Below are positions 49,157 to 59,418 of a stretch of DNA of 64,000 bases, piece by piece. The stretch covers positions 186,001-250,000 of the forward strand of contig NZ_JAATJC010000001.1 of assembly GCF_011927725.1 (NCBI RefSeq). The letters run 5' to 3'. A program made the position numbers and the translations under genes. The DNA comes from Sphingomonas kaistensis (lineage in GTDB: Bacteria; Pseudomonadota; Alphaproteobacteria; Sphingomonadales; Sphingomonadaceae). Under the pieces are notes generated by a model. That model searched no databases. It was not told where the DNA came from and saw nothing but the letters and a program-made list of their open reading frames with translations. Each line of letters begins with the position of its first letter. Within the stretch, counting starts at the first letter, position 1.

Positions 49157-49228
49157 GCACTGCTCCTCTAATGATGCCCGGCCTCGGAGAGGTGGCCCGC
49201 CTTGGCCAATCAAAGTTGCATGGGCCCC

Positions 49229-49243
49229 ATAAGCAAATATTAT
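49229..49243. promoter_or_regulatory. Candidate LysR-type box, ligK/LysR divergent promoter
   Basis: ATAAGCAAATATTAT has the interrupted dyad ATAA-N7-TTAT, fitting the T-N11-A pattern of LysR regulators, and lies 7 bases before the LysR gene and 72 bases before ligK. The palindrome ATGGGCCCCAT (49220-49230) abuts it. Both are in the 94-base divergent gap. Confidence 0.45.
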
Positions 49244-49250
49244 AAGAGCG

Positions 49251-50450
49251 ATGCAGCCGTTCGACTTCAACCTGCGCCACCTTCGCGCGCTTGGCGAAAT
49301 CCGTTCGCATGGCAGCCTCAACCGCGCAGCCGAGGCGGCGGGGCTGTCGCAGCCCGCCCTGACCCAAGGGCTGAGCAAGATCGAGCGGCAGCTCGGCCAG
49401 CGATTGTTCTTGCGGACCCACGAGGGGATGGCGCCGACCGCCGCCGGGCTTGCGCTGTCGGAGCGGGCCGGGCGCGCCTTTGCCTCGCTTGCCGCCGGTC
49501 CCAGGCGGGGCGGCGCGCGCGGCTTCGCCCGGCCCGACCGGCTGATGACGGCCACGCAGGCGTCCGCCTTTCTCCACTTCGCCGATGCCGGCGGGTTCAG
49601 TGGTGGAGCCTCGGCCAGCGGCCTGTCGCAGCCCGCGATCCACCGCGCGGTGCGGGAGCTGGAGCAGATCTGGGGCGTCGCCCTCGCCGAACGGCGCGGC
49701 CGCGGCATGATCCTGACCCCCGCCGGCCGCACCCTCGCCCGCGCGATCCGCCTTGCCGCGCGAGAGATTGCGGCGGGAATCGAAGAAGCGCTCGGCGACA
49801 CCGGGGTCGGCGGGCGGATCACCATCGGCGCGATGCCGCTCAGCCGCGCCCTTCTGCTGCCCAACGCGTTGGCCGAGTTCGTCAGGCAGGCTCCCGCGAC
49901 CATCGTCGACGTGGTGGAAGGCTCCTGGCGCGAACTGATCGAGCCGCTTCGCGACGGGTCGATCGACCTGATGGTCGGCGCGATCCGACCCGAGCCGCCG
50001 CCGGGAATCGAGCAGCAACCCCTGTTCGACGATTCGCTGTCGGTGTTTGCCCGCGCCGGCCATCCGCTCGCCGCCCGGACGAACATCGGCATTGCCGACC
50101 TTGCGCAGCAGGCCTGGGTGGTCGGCCCGGCCGGAACCCCGCTTCGCAGCCATTGGAGCGACCTGTTCGAGGGCTGCGCGGCCCCGCCGGCGGTGCCGGT
50201 GGAGTGCGGTTCGGTGATGGTGATCCGCGGGCTGCTGGCGCAGAGCGACCTGCTCACCCTGCTGTCGGCCGACCAGGTCGCGCTGGAGGTGGCGGCCGGA
50301 ATGCTGGTCCGGATCCCGATCGACCTGCCCGGCACCGTCCGCACCATCGGCATCGCGACTCGGTCCGGATGGCGGCCCACCCGCGCCCAATCGCGGCTAA
50401 TCGACCTTCTGACCCTGGCCAGCGATGACACAAGACATCAGCAAAACTGA
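49251..50450 (+). CDS. LysR-family regulator with two DNA-binding domains (LigR-like)
   Basis: 399 residues, about 100 longer than a normal LysR protein. A first winged-helix domain (7-66) reads [46 protein letters not shown]; a second (about 99-160) reads [49 protein letters not shown]. The effector-binding domain follows from about residue 185 ([24 protein letters not shown]). It stands divergent from ligK and immediately before the ligJ-ABC-pobA genes, as expected of the protocatechuate-pathway activator; SYK-6 LigR has this role. The inducer may be protocatechuate or gallate (inference). Confidence 0.85.
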   Translation: MQPFDFNLRHLRALGEIRSHGSLNRAAEAAGLSQPALTQGLSKIERQLGQRLFLRTHEGMAPTAAGLALSERAGRAFASLAAGPRRGGARGFARPDRLMTATQASAFLHFADAGGFSGGASASGLSQPAIHRAVRELEQIWGVALAERRGRGMILTPAGRTLARAIRLAAREIAAGIEEALGDTGVGGRITIGAMPLSRALLLPNALAEFVRQAPATIVDVVEGSWRELIEPLRDGSIDLMVGAIRPEPPPGIEQQPLFDDSLSVFARAGHPLAARTNIGIADLAQQAWVVGPAGTPLRSHWSDLFEGCAAPPAVPVECGSVMVIRGLLAQSDLLTLLSADQVALEVAAGMLVRIPIDLPGTVRTIGIATRSGWRPTRAQSRLIDLLTLASDDTRHQQN

Positions 50451-50508
50451 TAGCGTACGGCGCATTTGTATTGGTCGTTGAGGCGCCGCATCTCCTAGGC
50501 GCCGAGCG

Positions 50509-51368
50509 GTGACGGAGACACTCATCTTGATCGGCTTCGGCGAAGCAGGCGCTGCCTTCGCCCGGCCCGGCGTCACTGCCTTCGACCGCAAGACCGACGT
50601 TTCCGCCACCCGCGCCGCCAAGCTCGCCGACTATGCCGCCGCCGGAGTGGCCGGTGCCGACAGCGCGGCCGAGGCAGTCGCCGGCGCGGACCTTGTCCTC
50701 TCGCTCGTGACGGCCGACCAGGCCCTTGCCGCAGCCGAGCAATGCGCGCCGTTCCTGGCGCCCGGCGCGATGTTCCTCGACCTCAACAGCGTCGCCCCTG
50801 CGACCAAGCGCGCCGCGGCCAGGATCGTGACGGCGGCCGGGGCGCACTATGTCGACGTCGCGGTGATGGCGCCGGTCCTCCCCGCGCGCCTGGCGGTGCC
50901 GCTGCTGGTCGCGGGCGAACAGGCCGACGCGGCCGCCGCGCGCCTCCGCGCCTACGGCTTCGGCACTGTCGCAATCGCAGGGCCAAGCGTCGGCGATGCC
51001 TCGTCGATCAAGATGATCCGCTCGGCTATGGTCAAGGGGATCGAGGCGCTCACCGCCGAATGCCTGCTTGCCGCCCACCGCGCCGGGGTCACCGACGCGG
51101 TGCTGGCCTCGCTCGCGGCCTCGTCCTCCCCGGCCGACTGGAGCGTCCAGGCCGACTATAACCTCGACCGGATGCTGGTCCACGGCCTGCGCCGGGCCGC
51201 CGAGATGGAGGAGGTGGCGCGCACGCTCGAGGATCTTGGCATCGACCCGGCGATGACCCGCGGCATCATCGCCCGCCAGCGCGCGCTCGGCCGCTTGGGC
51301 ATCGTCCCGGCCGCCGGCCTCGCCGCCAAGCTCGCCCAGATCGACCCGCCCCGCGCGGAGGAAGCCGC

Positions 51369-51372
<4 letters not shown>
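50509..51372 (+). CDS. NAD(P)-dependent dehydrogenase, 6PGDH-like with DUF1932 C-terminus
   Basis: 287 residues from a GTG. A Rossmann fold (LILIGFGEAGAAFA) with LVLSLVTADQALAAAEQCAPFLAPGAMFLDLNSVAPATKR is followed by an all-helical domain carrying the catalytic-Lys-type segment SSIKMIRSAMVKGIEALTAEC. This resembles beta-hydroxyacid dehydrogenases of the DUF1932 group. It overlaps ligJ by 4 bases as the first gene of the ligJ-A-B-C-pobA operon, so it probably handles a pathway side product or a related hydroxyacid. Exact role unknown. Confidence 0.75.
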
Positions 51373-53694
<2,322 letters not shown>

Positions 53695-53715
53695 ACCGAA
53701 CCGAAAGACACAGTC

Positions 53716-54660
53716 ATGAAGATCGCACTCGCCGGCGCCGGCGCCTTTGGCGAAAAGCACCTCGACGGCCTCCGCAACATCGACGGGGTGGAGGTCGTCT
53801 CGGTGGTCGGCCGAACCCTCGAGCCGACCCAGGCGGTGGCCGACAAATACGGCATCCCCCACGCCACCACTGAGTTGACCGAAGCGCTCGAACAGCCGGG
53901 GCTCGACGCCGTCATACTCTGCACCCCGACGCAGTTGCATGCGGAACAGGCGCTCCAATGCCTCGATGCCGGCAAGCACGTCCAGGTCGAGATCCCGCTG
54001 TGCGACAGCCTCGCCGACGGGGAAAAGGTGCTGGCCAGGGCCGAGGCGACCGGCCTTACCGCAATGGTCGGCCACACCCGCCGCTTCAATCCCAGCCACC
54101 AGTATCTGCACGGCAGGATCGCCGCCGGCGACCTCGCCATCCAGCAGATGGACGTCCAGACCTATTTCTTCCGCCGCAAGAACATCAACGCCAAGGGCGA
54201 AGCGCGCAGCTGGACCGACCACCTGCTGTGGCACCATGCCGCGCACACGGTCGACCTGTTCGCCTACCAGGCCGGGCCGATCGTCCAGGCCAATGCGATC
54301 CAAGGTCCCAAGCATCCCGAGCTCGGGATCGCGATGGACATGTCGATCCAGTTGAAGGCGACAAGCGGCGCGATCTGCACCCTGTCGCTGAGCTTCAACA
54401 ACGACGGGCCGCTCGGCACCTTCTTCCGCTACATCTGCGACAACGGCACCTGGATCGCGCGCTATGACGATCTCGTCACCGGGCGCGAGGAGCCGGTCGA
54501 CCTGTCTAAGGTCGCCGTCTCCTCCAACGGCATCGAACTTCAGGACCGCGAATTCGTCGCCGCCATCCGCGAAGGGCGCGAACCCAATGCCAGCGTGGAG
54601 CAGGTCATGCCCTGCTACCGCGTCCTCGATGCCCTCGAGAAGCAGCTCGCGTCCGGCTGA
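53716..54660 (+). CDS. ligC: 4-Carboxy-2-hydroxymuconate-6-semialdehyde dehydrogenase
   Basis: 314 residues (SYK-6 LigC 315), a GFO/IDH/MocA-fold NAD(P) enzyme. The nucleotide site is MKIALAGAGAFGEKHLDGLRNIDGVEVVSVVGR; AMVGHTRRFNPSHQYLHG and LLWHHAAHTVDLFAYQ carry probable catalytic residues. It oxidises the hemiacetal form of the LigAB product to 2-pyrone-4,6-dicarboxylate. It follows ligB after 21 bases and overlaps pobA by one base. Confidence 0.94.
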   Translation: MKIALAGAGAFGEKHLDGLRNIDGVEVVSVVGRTLEPTQAVADKYGIPHATTELTEALEQPGLDAVILCTPTQLHAEQALQCLDAGKHVQVEIPLCDSLADGEKVLARAEATGLTAMVGHTRRFNPSHQYLHGRIAAGDLAIQQMDVQTYFFRRKNINAKGEARSWTDHLLWHHAAHTVDLFAYQAGPIVQANAIQGPKHPELGIAMDMSIQLKATSGAICTLSLSFNNDGPLGTFFRYICDNGTWIARYDDLVTGREEPVDLSKVAVSSNGIELQDREFVAAIREGREPNASVEQVMPCYRVLDALEKQLASG

Positions 54661-55829
54661 TGAAAACCGCGGTCGCCATCATCGGGGCGGGGCCGTCCGG
54701 CCTTCTGCTCGGCCACCTGCTGCGCCAGGCGGGAGTCGACTGCGTCGTGGTCGAGCGGCAGGCGGCGGACTATGTCCTTGGCCGGGTCCGCGCCGGAGTC
54801 CTGGAAACCGTCACGACCGGCCTGATGGAGCGGCTCGGGCTCGACTCCCGGCTGCAACGCGAGGGGCTGATCGAGGAAGGCTTCAACCTTGCCACCGACG
54901 ACCGGCTGATCCGGGTCGACGTCAAGGCACTGACCGGTAGCCATGTCACCGTCTACGGCCAGACCGAGGTCACCCGCGACCTGATGGAAGCGGCGGAAAG
55001 CCGCGACCTGCAGGTGATCTACGAGGCCAAGGATCTGGCGATCCACGACGTGGACGGTGCCCAGCCGTTCCTGACCTATCGCAAGGATGGCGCCGATCAG
55101 CGGATCGATGCCGATTTCATCGCCGGCTGCGACGGCTATCACGGCCCCTCGCGCAAGGCGATCCCGGCGGCGGTCCTGCGCGACTATGAACTCGCTTATC
55201 CGTTCGGCTGGCTGGGCATCCTCGCCGACGTTCCGCCGTGCCATCACGAGCTGATCTACGCCAACACCGAACGCGGCTTCGCGCTCGCCTCGATGCGCTC
55301 GGAAACGCGAAGCCGCTATTACATCCAGGTCCCGCTGACCGACCGGGTCGAGGACTGGAGTGAAGAGCGTTTGTGGGATGAACTGGCGATCCGCTTCGAT
55401 ACGCTCAGCGAGCGCGGTGTCACCCGCGGACCGGCGATCGAGATGTCGATCGCTCCGTTGCGCTCCTACGTCTGCGAGACGATGCGCCACGGCCGCCTGT
55501 TCCTGGCCGGCGACAGCGCGCACATCGTGCCGCCGACCGGGGCCAAGGGGCTCAACCTCGCCGCTTCCGACGTCGCCTACCTGGCCGAGGCGCTGATCGC
55601 CTTTCACGTGCATGGCGACGAGGCCGGGCTGGCGGGCTTCCAGGCGCGCGCGCTGGCCCGGATCTGGAAGGCCGAGCGGTTCAGCTGGTACCTGACCAAG
55701 CTGATGCACCGCTTCCCCACCGACGGCGCTTTCGAACACAAGATGCAGGCGGCCGAGCTCGACTATGTCGCCAGCTCGGAGACCATGCAGCGCTCGATCG
55801 CCGAAAATTACGTCGGCCTGCCGCTCTAG
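54660..55829 (+). CDS. pobA: 4-Hydroxybenzoate 3-monooxygenase
   Basis: 389 residues (usual length about 394). The FAD site is VAIIGAGPSGLLLGHLLRQAGVDCVVVERQ, with R-x-R-AGVLE after it as in PobA; FIAGCDGYHGPSRKAI and FLAGDSAHIVPPTGAKGLNLAASDV are the second and third flavin motifs. It converts 4-hydroxybenzoate to protocatechuate with NADPH and O2, feeding LigAB, the products of the same operon. Last gene of that operon; its TAG is shared as CTAG with the convergent dadA-type gene. Confidence 0.94.
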   Translation: MKTAVAIIGAGPSGLLLGHLLRQAGVDCVVVERQAADYVLGRVRAGVLETVTTGLMERLGLDSRLQREGLIEEGFNLATDDRLIRVDVKALTGSHVTVYGQTEVTRDLMEAAESRDLQVIYEAKDLAIHDVDGAQPFLTYRKDGADQRIDADFIAGCDGYHGPSRKAIPAAVLRDYELAYPFGWLGILADVPPCHHELIYANTERGFALASMRSETRSRYYIQVPLTDRVEDWSEERLWDELAIRFDTLSERGVTRGPAIEMSIAPLRSYVCETMRHGRLFLAGDSAHIVPPTGAKGLNLAASDVAYLAEALIAFHVHGDEAGLAGFQARALARIWKAERFSWYLTKLMHRFPTDGAFEHKMQAAELDYVASSETMQRSIAENYVGLPL

Positions 55830-57022
55830 GCGTCGCCGGTGACCAGTGCCGCCGCCCGTTCGGCGGTGGCGAGCGCATAGGTCCAGCCAAGGCCGCCGTG
55901 GCCGACGTTCACGGTGACCGCACCGCGCCGCTGGACGATCGGCAGGCTATCCGGCGTGACCGGACGAAGGCCGGCCCAGGCCGCGGAAGGGCCGTCGTAG
56001 GCGGCAGCGTCGGGCAGGCTCGCCCGCGCCGCCTCACCCAAGGCGTGCAACCGCCGCGGATCGACCGCCGCTTCCGTGAAGCCGACATCGGCGAGGCCGG
56101 CGATACGAATCCGGTCGCCCAGCCGGCAGAACACCAGCTTGCGCGCCACGTCGGTGATGCTGACACGCGGCGCGCTGGGGCCCGGAGGCAGGGTCAGCGA
56201 ATGGCCGCGCACCGGGACGATCGGCAAGCGCCAGCCGAGCGGCCGAAGCAAGGCGGCGGCCTGCGGCCCGGCCGCAACGACGATGTGCCTTGCGTGCAGC
56301 CGCTCCCCGCTGGCCAACCGGACCGAGCCCTCCGCCACGCCGTCGGCCACCGCACCGAAGCGGGTCGCAAGGCCCTCGCCGCGCAGCCGTTCGACCAGCG
56401 CGGTGCAGAACAGGTGCGGATCGCCAACCGCGTCACCCGGCGCGAAAATTCCGCCGGCAAGCCGCGCGCGAATGCCGTCCAGCGCCGGCTCGATGCCCAC
56501 CGCCTCGTCCGGCGACAGCGCCCGCACGTCGATCCCCGCCTGCCGCTTCGCTTCGGCATGGGCGGCGGCCGCGCGAAAGCCGTCCGCATCCTCGTGGAGC
56601 AGCAGCTTTCCCGGCACCGCATGCGCGAAGTCGATGGAATGGCGGGCGAGTAATTCCTCCATCAGCGCGTGGGAGCGCAGCGCGATGGCGATCCCGGCCA
56701 GGCTGTTGGCCGCGAACCGCCCGGCGCTGCCGTTGCGGAAAAAGGCCAGGCACCAGCGCAGGTAATCGGGGTCGAACCGCACCGCGACACGAAACGCCGG
56801 ATCGGTCGCGGCGAGGATGCCGGGCAGCCGCTTCAGCAGGCTCGGCGAGGACAAGGCGTCGGTGTAGGAGTAGCTGAGCTGCCCGCCATTGGCGAAGCTC
56901 GCGCCCTCGCCCGGCCCGGCCGCCCGGTCGACCAGCGTCACCGACAGCCCGCGCCGGACCAGCGCCTCCGCCGTCGCCACGCCGACCACGCCGGCACCGA
57001 GGACGAGGACGTCGGTGGTCAC
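55826..57022 (-). CDS. dadA: D-amino-acid dehydrogenase (DadA-type FAD protein)
   Basis: 398 residues from the GTG at 57022, so that the Rossmann strand TDVLVLGAGVVGVATAEALVRRGLSVTLVDR begins near the N-terminus. GASFANGGQLSYSYTDALSSPSLLKRLPG and VNVGHGGLGWTYALATAERAA are DadA signatures. It oxidises D-alanine and other D-amino acids to oxo acids in or at the inner membrane. It lies next to murein-recycling enzymes that release D-Ala. A start at 57079 would add a non-conserved tail. Confidence 0.82.
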   Translation of the reverse strand: MTTDVLVLGAGVVGVATAEALVRRGLSVTLVDRAAGPGEGASFANGGQLSYSYTDALSSPSLLKRLPGILAATDPAFRVAVRFDPDYLRWCLAFFRNGSAGRFAANSLAGIAIALRSHALMEELLARHSIDFAHAVPGKLLLHEDADGFRAAAAHAEAKRQAGIDVRALSPDEAVGIEPALDGIRARLAGGIFAPGDAVGDPHLFCTALVERLRGEGLATRFGAVADGVAEGSVRLASGERLHARHIVVAAGPQAAALLRPLGWRLPIVPVRGHSLTLPPGPSAPRVSITDVARKLVFCRLGDRIRIAGLADVGFTEAAVDPRRLHALGEAARASLPDAAAYDGPSAAWAGLRPVTPDSLPIVQRRGAVTVNVGHGGLGWTYALATAERAAALVTGDA

Positions 57023-57108
57023 GAGGGGCGGCGATCCTGGGGCGACATCACCCGCTGAGCCTAGCAGCCTCCATTGCACTCCGCCCCATGCTCTTTATCG
57101 TCCGGGGC

Positions 57109-58149
57109 ATGACGATGATGAAGCGACGCGACGCTCTTGCGACCCTCGGCGCAGCCGGACTGGCGCTGGGCTTGCCCCTGCCCGCCGCTGCCGCTCCCGC
57201 TACCCGCAAGCCGCCGCGTCTGCGCCCCGGCGACCGCGTCGCGCTGGTCGCCCCGGCCGGCCATTATGCCGACGCGTTCGACTTCCAGTTGGTGACCGAG
57301 GCGATCACCGCCATGGGGCTGGTGCCGGTCCCGGGATCGCATTGGAAAGACCGCTTCGGCTATCTCGCCGGGACCGACCGGGACCGCGCGGCGGACCTCA
57401 ACGCCGCCTTTGCCGACCCGGGCATCCGTGCGCTGTTCGCGCTGCGCGGCGGGTGGGGATCGCAGCGGATCCTGCCGTTGCTCGACTGGAAGACCATCGC
57501 CGCCAATCCCAAGCTGCTGGTCGGTTTCAGCGATATCACCGCGCTTCACCTCGCCATCCAGGCGCGGGCCGGTTTCCCGACCATCCACGGGCCCACGGCG
57601 GGAAGCGGCTGGAGCAAGTACAGCTACGCGTCGTTCCGCGACCTGGCGTTCGACGGCAAGCTGCCCGTCTATCGCAATGTCCCCGGCGACCAGGATCGCC
57701 TCGTTCAGCGGCAAGGCCGTTACCAGACCCTCCGCCCGGGCAAGGCCAGCGGCAAGGTGCTCGGCGGCAACCTGACGGTCCTGACCAGCCTCGCCGGAAC
57801 GCCCTGGCTGCCCGATTTCAGCGGCGCGATCCTGTTCCTGGAAGACACCGACGAGGCGCCTTACCGGATCGACCGGATGCTGACCCAGATCGGCCAGGCC
57901 GGGATCCTGCGCAAGGTCGCGGGGGTGGTGTTCGGCCAGTGCACCAACTGCAAGCCGTCGGACGGATCGACCAGCCTGTTCACCCTGAACGAAATCTTCG
58001 ACCAGCACCTGAAGCCGCTCGGCGTGCCCACCTACACCGGCGCGATGTTCGGCCATGTCGACGACCAGTTCAGCCTGCCGGTCGGCTGCCGGGCCGAGAT
58101 CGACGCCGACGCCGGCACCATCCGCATGCTCGAAGCACCGGTCGCGTGA
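57109..58149 (+). CDS. LD-carboxypeptidase (MccF/LdcA, S66 family), exported
   Basis: 346 residues from the ATG at 57109 (57115 and 57118 are possible). A Tat-like N-terminus MKRRDALATLGAAGLALGLPLPAAAA suggests export. The S66 serine is in FALRGGWGSQRILPLLDW, the Glu in ILFLEDTDEAPYR, and the His in MFGHVDDQFSLPVGC. It removes the terminal D-Ala from tetrapeptide side chains of cell-wall fragments. The usual LdcA is cytosolic; a Tat-exported form is notable. It overlaps the serine hydrolase gene by 4 bases (GTGA). Confidence 0.85.
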   Translation: MTMMKRRDALATLGAAGLALGLPLPAAAAPATRKPPRLRPGDRVALVAPAGHYADAFDFQLVTEAITAMGLVPVPGSHWKDRFGYLAGTDRDRAADLNAAFADPGIRALFALRGGWGSQRILPLLDWKTIAANPKLLVGFSDITALHLAIQARAGFPTIHGPTAGSGWSKYSYASFRDLAFDGKLPVYRNVPGDQDRLVQRQGRYQTLRPGKASGKVLGGNLTVLTSLAGTPWLPDFSGAILFLEDTDEAPYRIDRMLTQIGQAGILRKVAGVVFGQCTNCKPSDGSTSLFTLNEIFDQHLKPLGVPTYTGAMFGHVDDQFSLPVGCRAEIDADAGTIRMLEAPVA

Positions 58150-59354
58150 CGCGGCGGCATGGCCTTCTCCCGCTCCTTGCGCTGCCGCTGGCCGGGTGCA
58201 TGACCGTCGACCGACCGGCCAGCTACGCTCCGCCGCCCGGGGTCGCCTGGGCATGGGCGCGCTTCGACGCCACCGCCGTGCGCGCGCAGGCTGCGGGCGG
58301 CCTCGCCGACCGCCGAACCGGCCGCCGCATCACGCCGGACGACCCGATCCGCGTCGCGTCGGTGTCCAAGATCGCCACTGCGCTGACCGTCATGCGGCTG
58401 GTCGAACAGGGCAGGCTGGACCTCGATGCCGATGTCTCGACGATGCTTGGCTGGACGCTGCGCAACCCGGCGTTCCCGGACCGTCCGATCACCCTGCGCA
58501 TGCTGCTGAGCCACACCGGCAGCGTGCGCGACAATGGCGAGAATTACGTCGTCCGCCTCGGCAAGGAGATCCGCCCGCAGGCGCAGGATCCCGGCTCGTT
58601 CGACCCCGATCACGCGCCAGGCAGCTTCTTCCGCTACTCCAACCTCAACTTCGGCCTGGTCGGGACGGTGATCGAGCGGGCCACCGGCGAGCGGTTCGAC
58701 CGGGTCGCCCGGGCGCAAGTGCTCGAGCCGCTCGGCCTCGACGCCTGCTTCAACTACGCCACCTGCACGCCGGCCGCCGCAGCTCGCGCAGTGGTGCTCT
58801 ACGATGAAGACGGGTCGGCGATCCTCGACGACCTGCAAGGCAAGCTCCCGGCCTGCCCGGTGTTCACCGAACCCGGCACCCCCTGCACGCTCGATAGCTA
58901 TCGGCCCGGCAGCAACGGCGCGCTGTTCTCGCCGCAGGGCGGCCTGCGCATCTCGGCGACCGGTCTCAGCGTAATCGGTCGCATGCTGCTGAACGACGGC
59001 CGCCACGACGGCCGCGCCTTCCTGTCGCCGACAAGCGTCCGGACCATGACCAGCCCGGTATGGACGTTCGACGGCGGCAACGGCGCGACCGACGACGGCT
59101 TTTATTGCTCCTACGGCCTCGCCATCCAGCTCCTGCCGGTGTCCGGCGCCGACTGCCGCGACGACCTCAGCGGGACCGGGCGGCGGCTGGTCGGGCATGC
59201 GGGCGAGGCTTATCGCGTGCGGTCCGGCCTGTGGCTCGACCCCGCCACGCGCACCGGGATCGCCTTTGTCGCGGCCAATAACGGCAAGGATCCTCCCGCC
59301 GGCCGATCGAGCTTCAAGGCCATCGAGGAATGGCTCGCCGCCAACCTGCGCTAG
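58146..59354 (+). CDS. Beta-lactamase-family serine hydrolase, lipoprotein
   Basis: 402 residues from a GTG in GTGA overlap with the LD-carboxypeptidase. A lipobox LPLAGC marks it as a lipoprotein. The SxxK is in VASVSKIATAL, the YxN-type motif is FFRYSNLNFG, and GHAGEAYR near the end replaces the KTG box. Such class C-like proteins act as D-Ala-D-Ala carboxypeptidases, esterases or D-aminopeptidases, which fits the neighbours; substrate unknown. Confidence 0.8.
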   Translation: MTRRHGLLPLLALPLAGCMTVDRPASYAPPPGVAWAWARFDATAVRAQAAGGLADRRTGRRITPDDPIRVASVSKIATALTVMRLVEQGRLDLDADVSTMLGWTLRNPAFPDRPITLRMLLSHTGSVRDNGENYVVRLGKEIRPQAQDPGSFDPDHAPGSFFRYSNLNFGLVGTVIERATGERFDRVARAQVLEPLGLDACFNYATCTPAAAARAVVLYDEDGSAILDDLQGKLPACPVFTEPGTPCTLDSYRPGSNGALFSPQGGLRISATGLSVIGRMLLNDGRHDGRAFLSPTSVRTMTSPVWTFDGGNGATDDGFYCSYGLAIQLLPVSGADCRDDLSGTGRRLVGHAGEAYRVRSGLWLDPATRTGIAFVAANNGKDPPAGRSSFKAIEEWLAANLR

Positions 59355-59356
59355 GC

Positions 59357-59392
59357 AATAAAAAAGGGGACCCGGCCACCGGCCGGATCCCC
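59357..59392. terminator. Rho-independent terminator for the TonB receptor, possibly bidirectional
   Basis: GGGG-ac-CCGGCC (59366-59377) pairs with GGCCGG-at-CCCC (59381-59392). The plus strand has AATAAAAAA before it, which is a U-rich tail on the minus strand, so it is a good terminator for the minus-strand TonB receptor ending at 59419. It can also fold for the plus-strand gene, with only a short T-run. Confidence 0.8.
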
Positions 59393-59418
59393 CCTTTCCC
59401 GTGTCCCGAAGCGATCGC

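Noticed and set aside
57023..57108. Small gene or RNA in the gap between dadA and the LD-carboxypeptidase gene
   Set aside because: No ORF with a ribosome site, no stem-loop with T-run; nothing recognisable.
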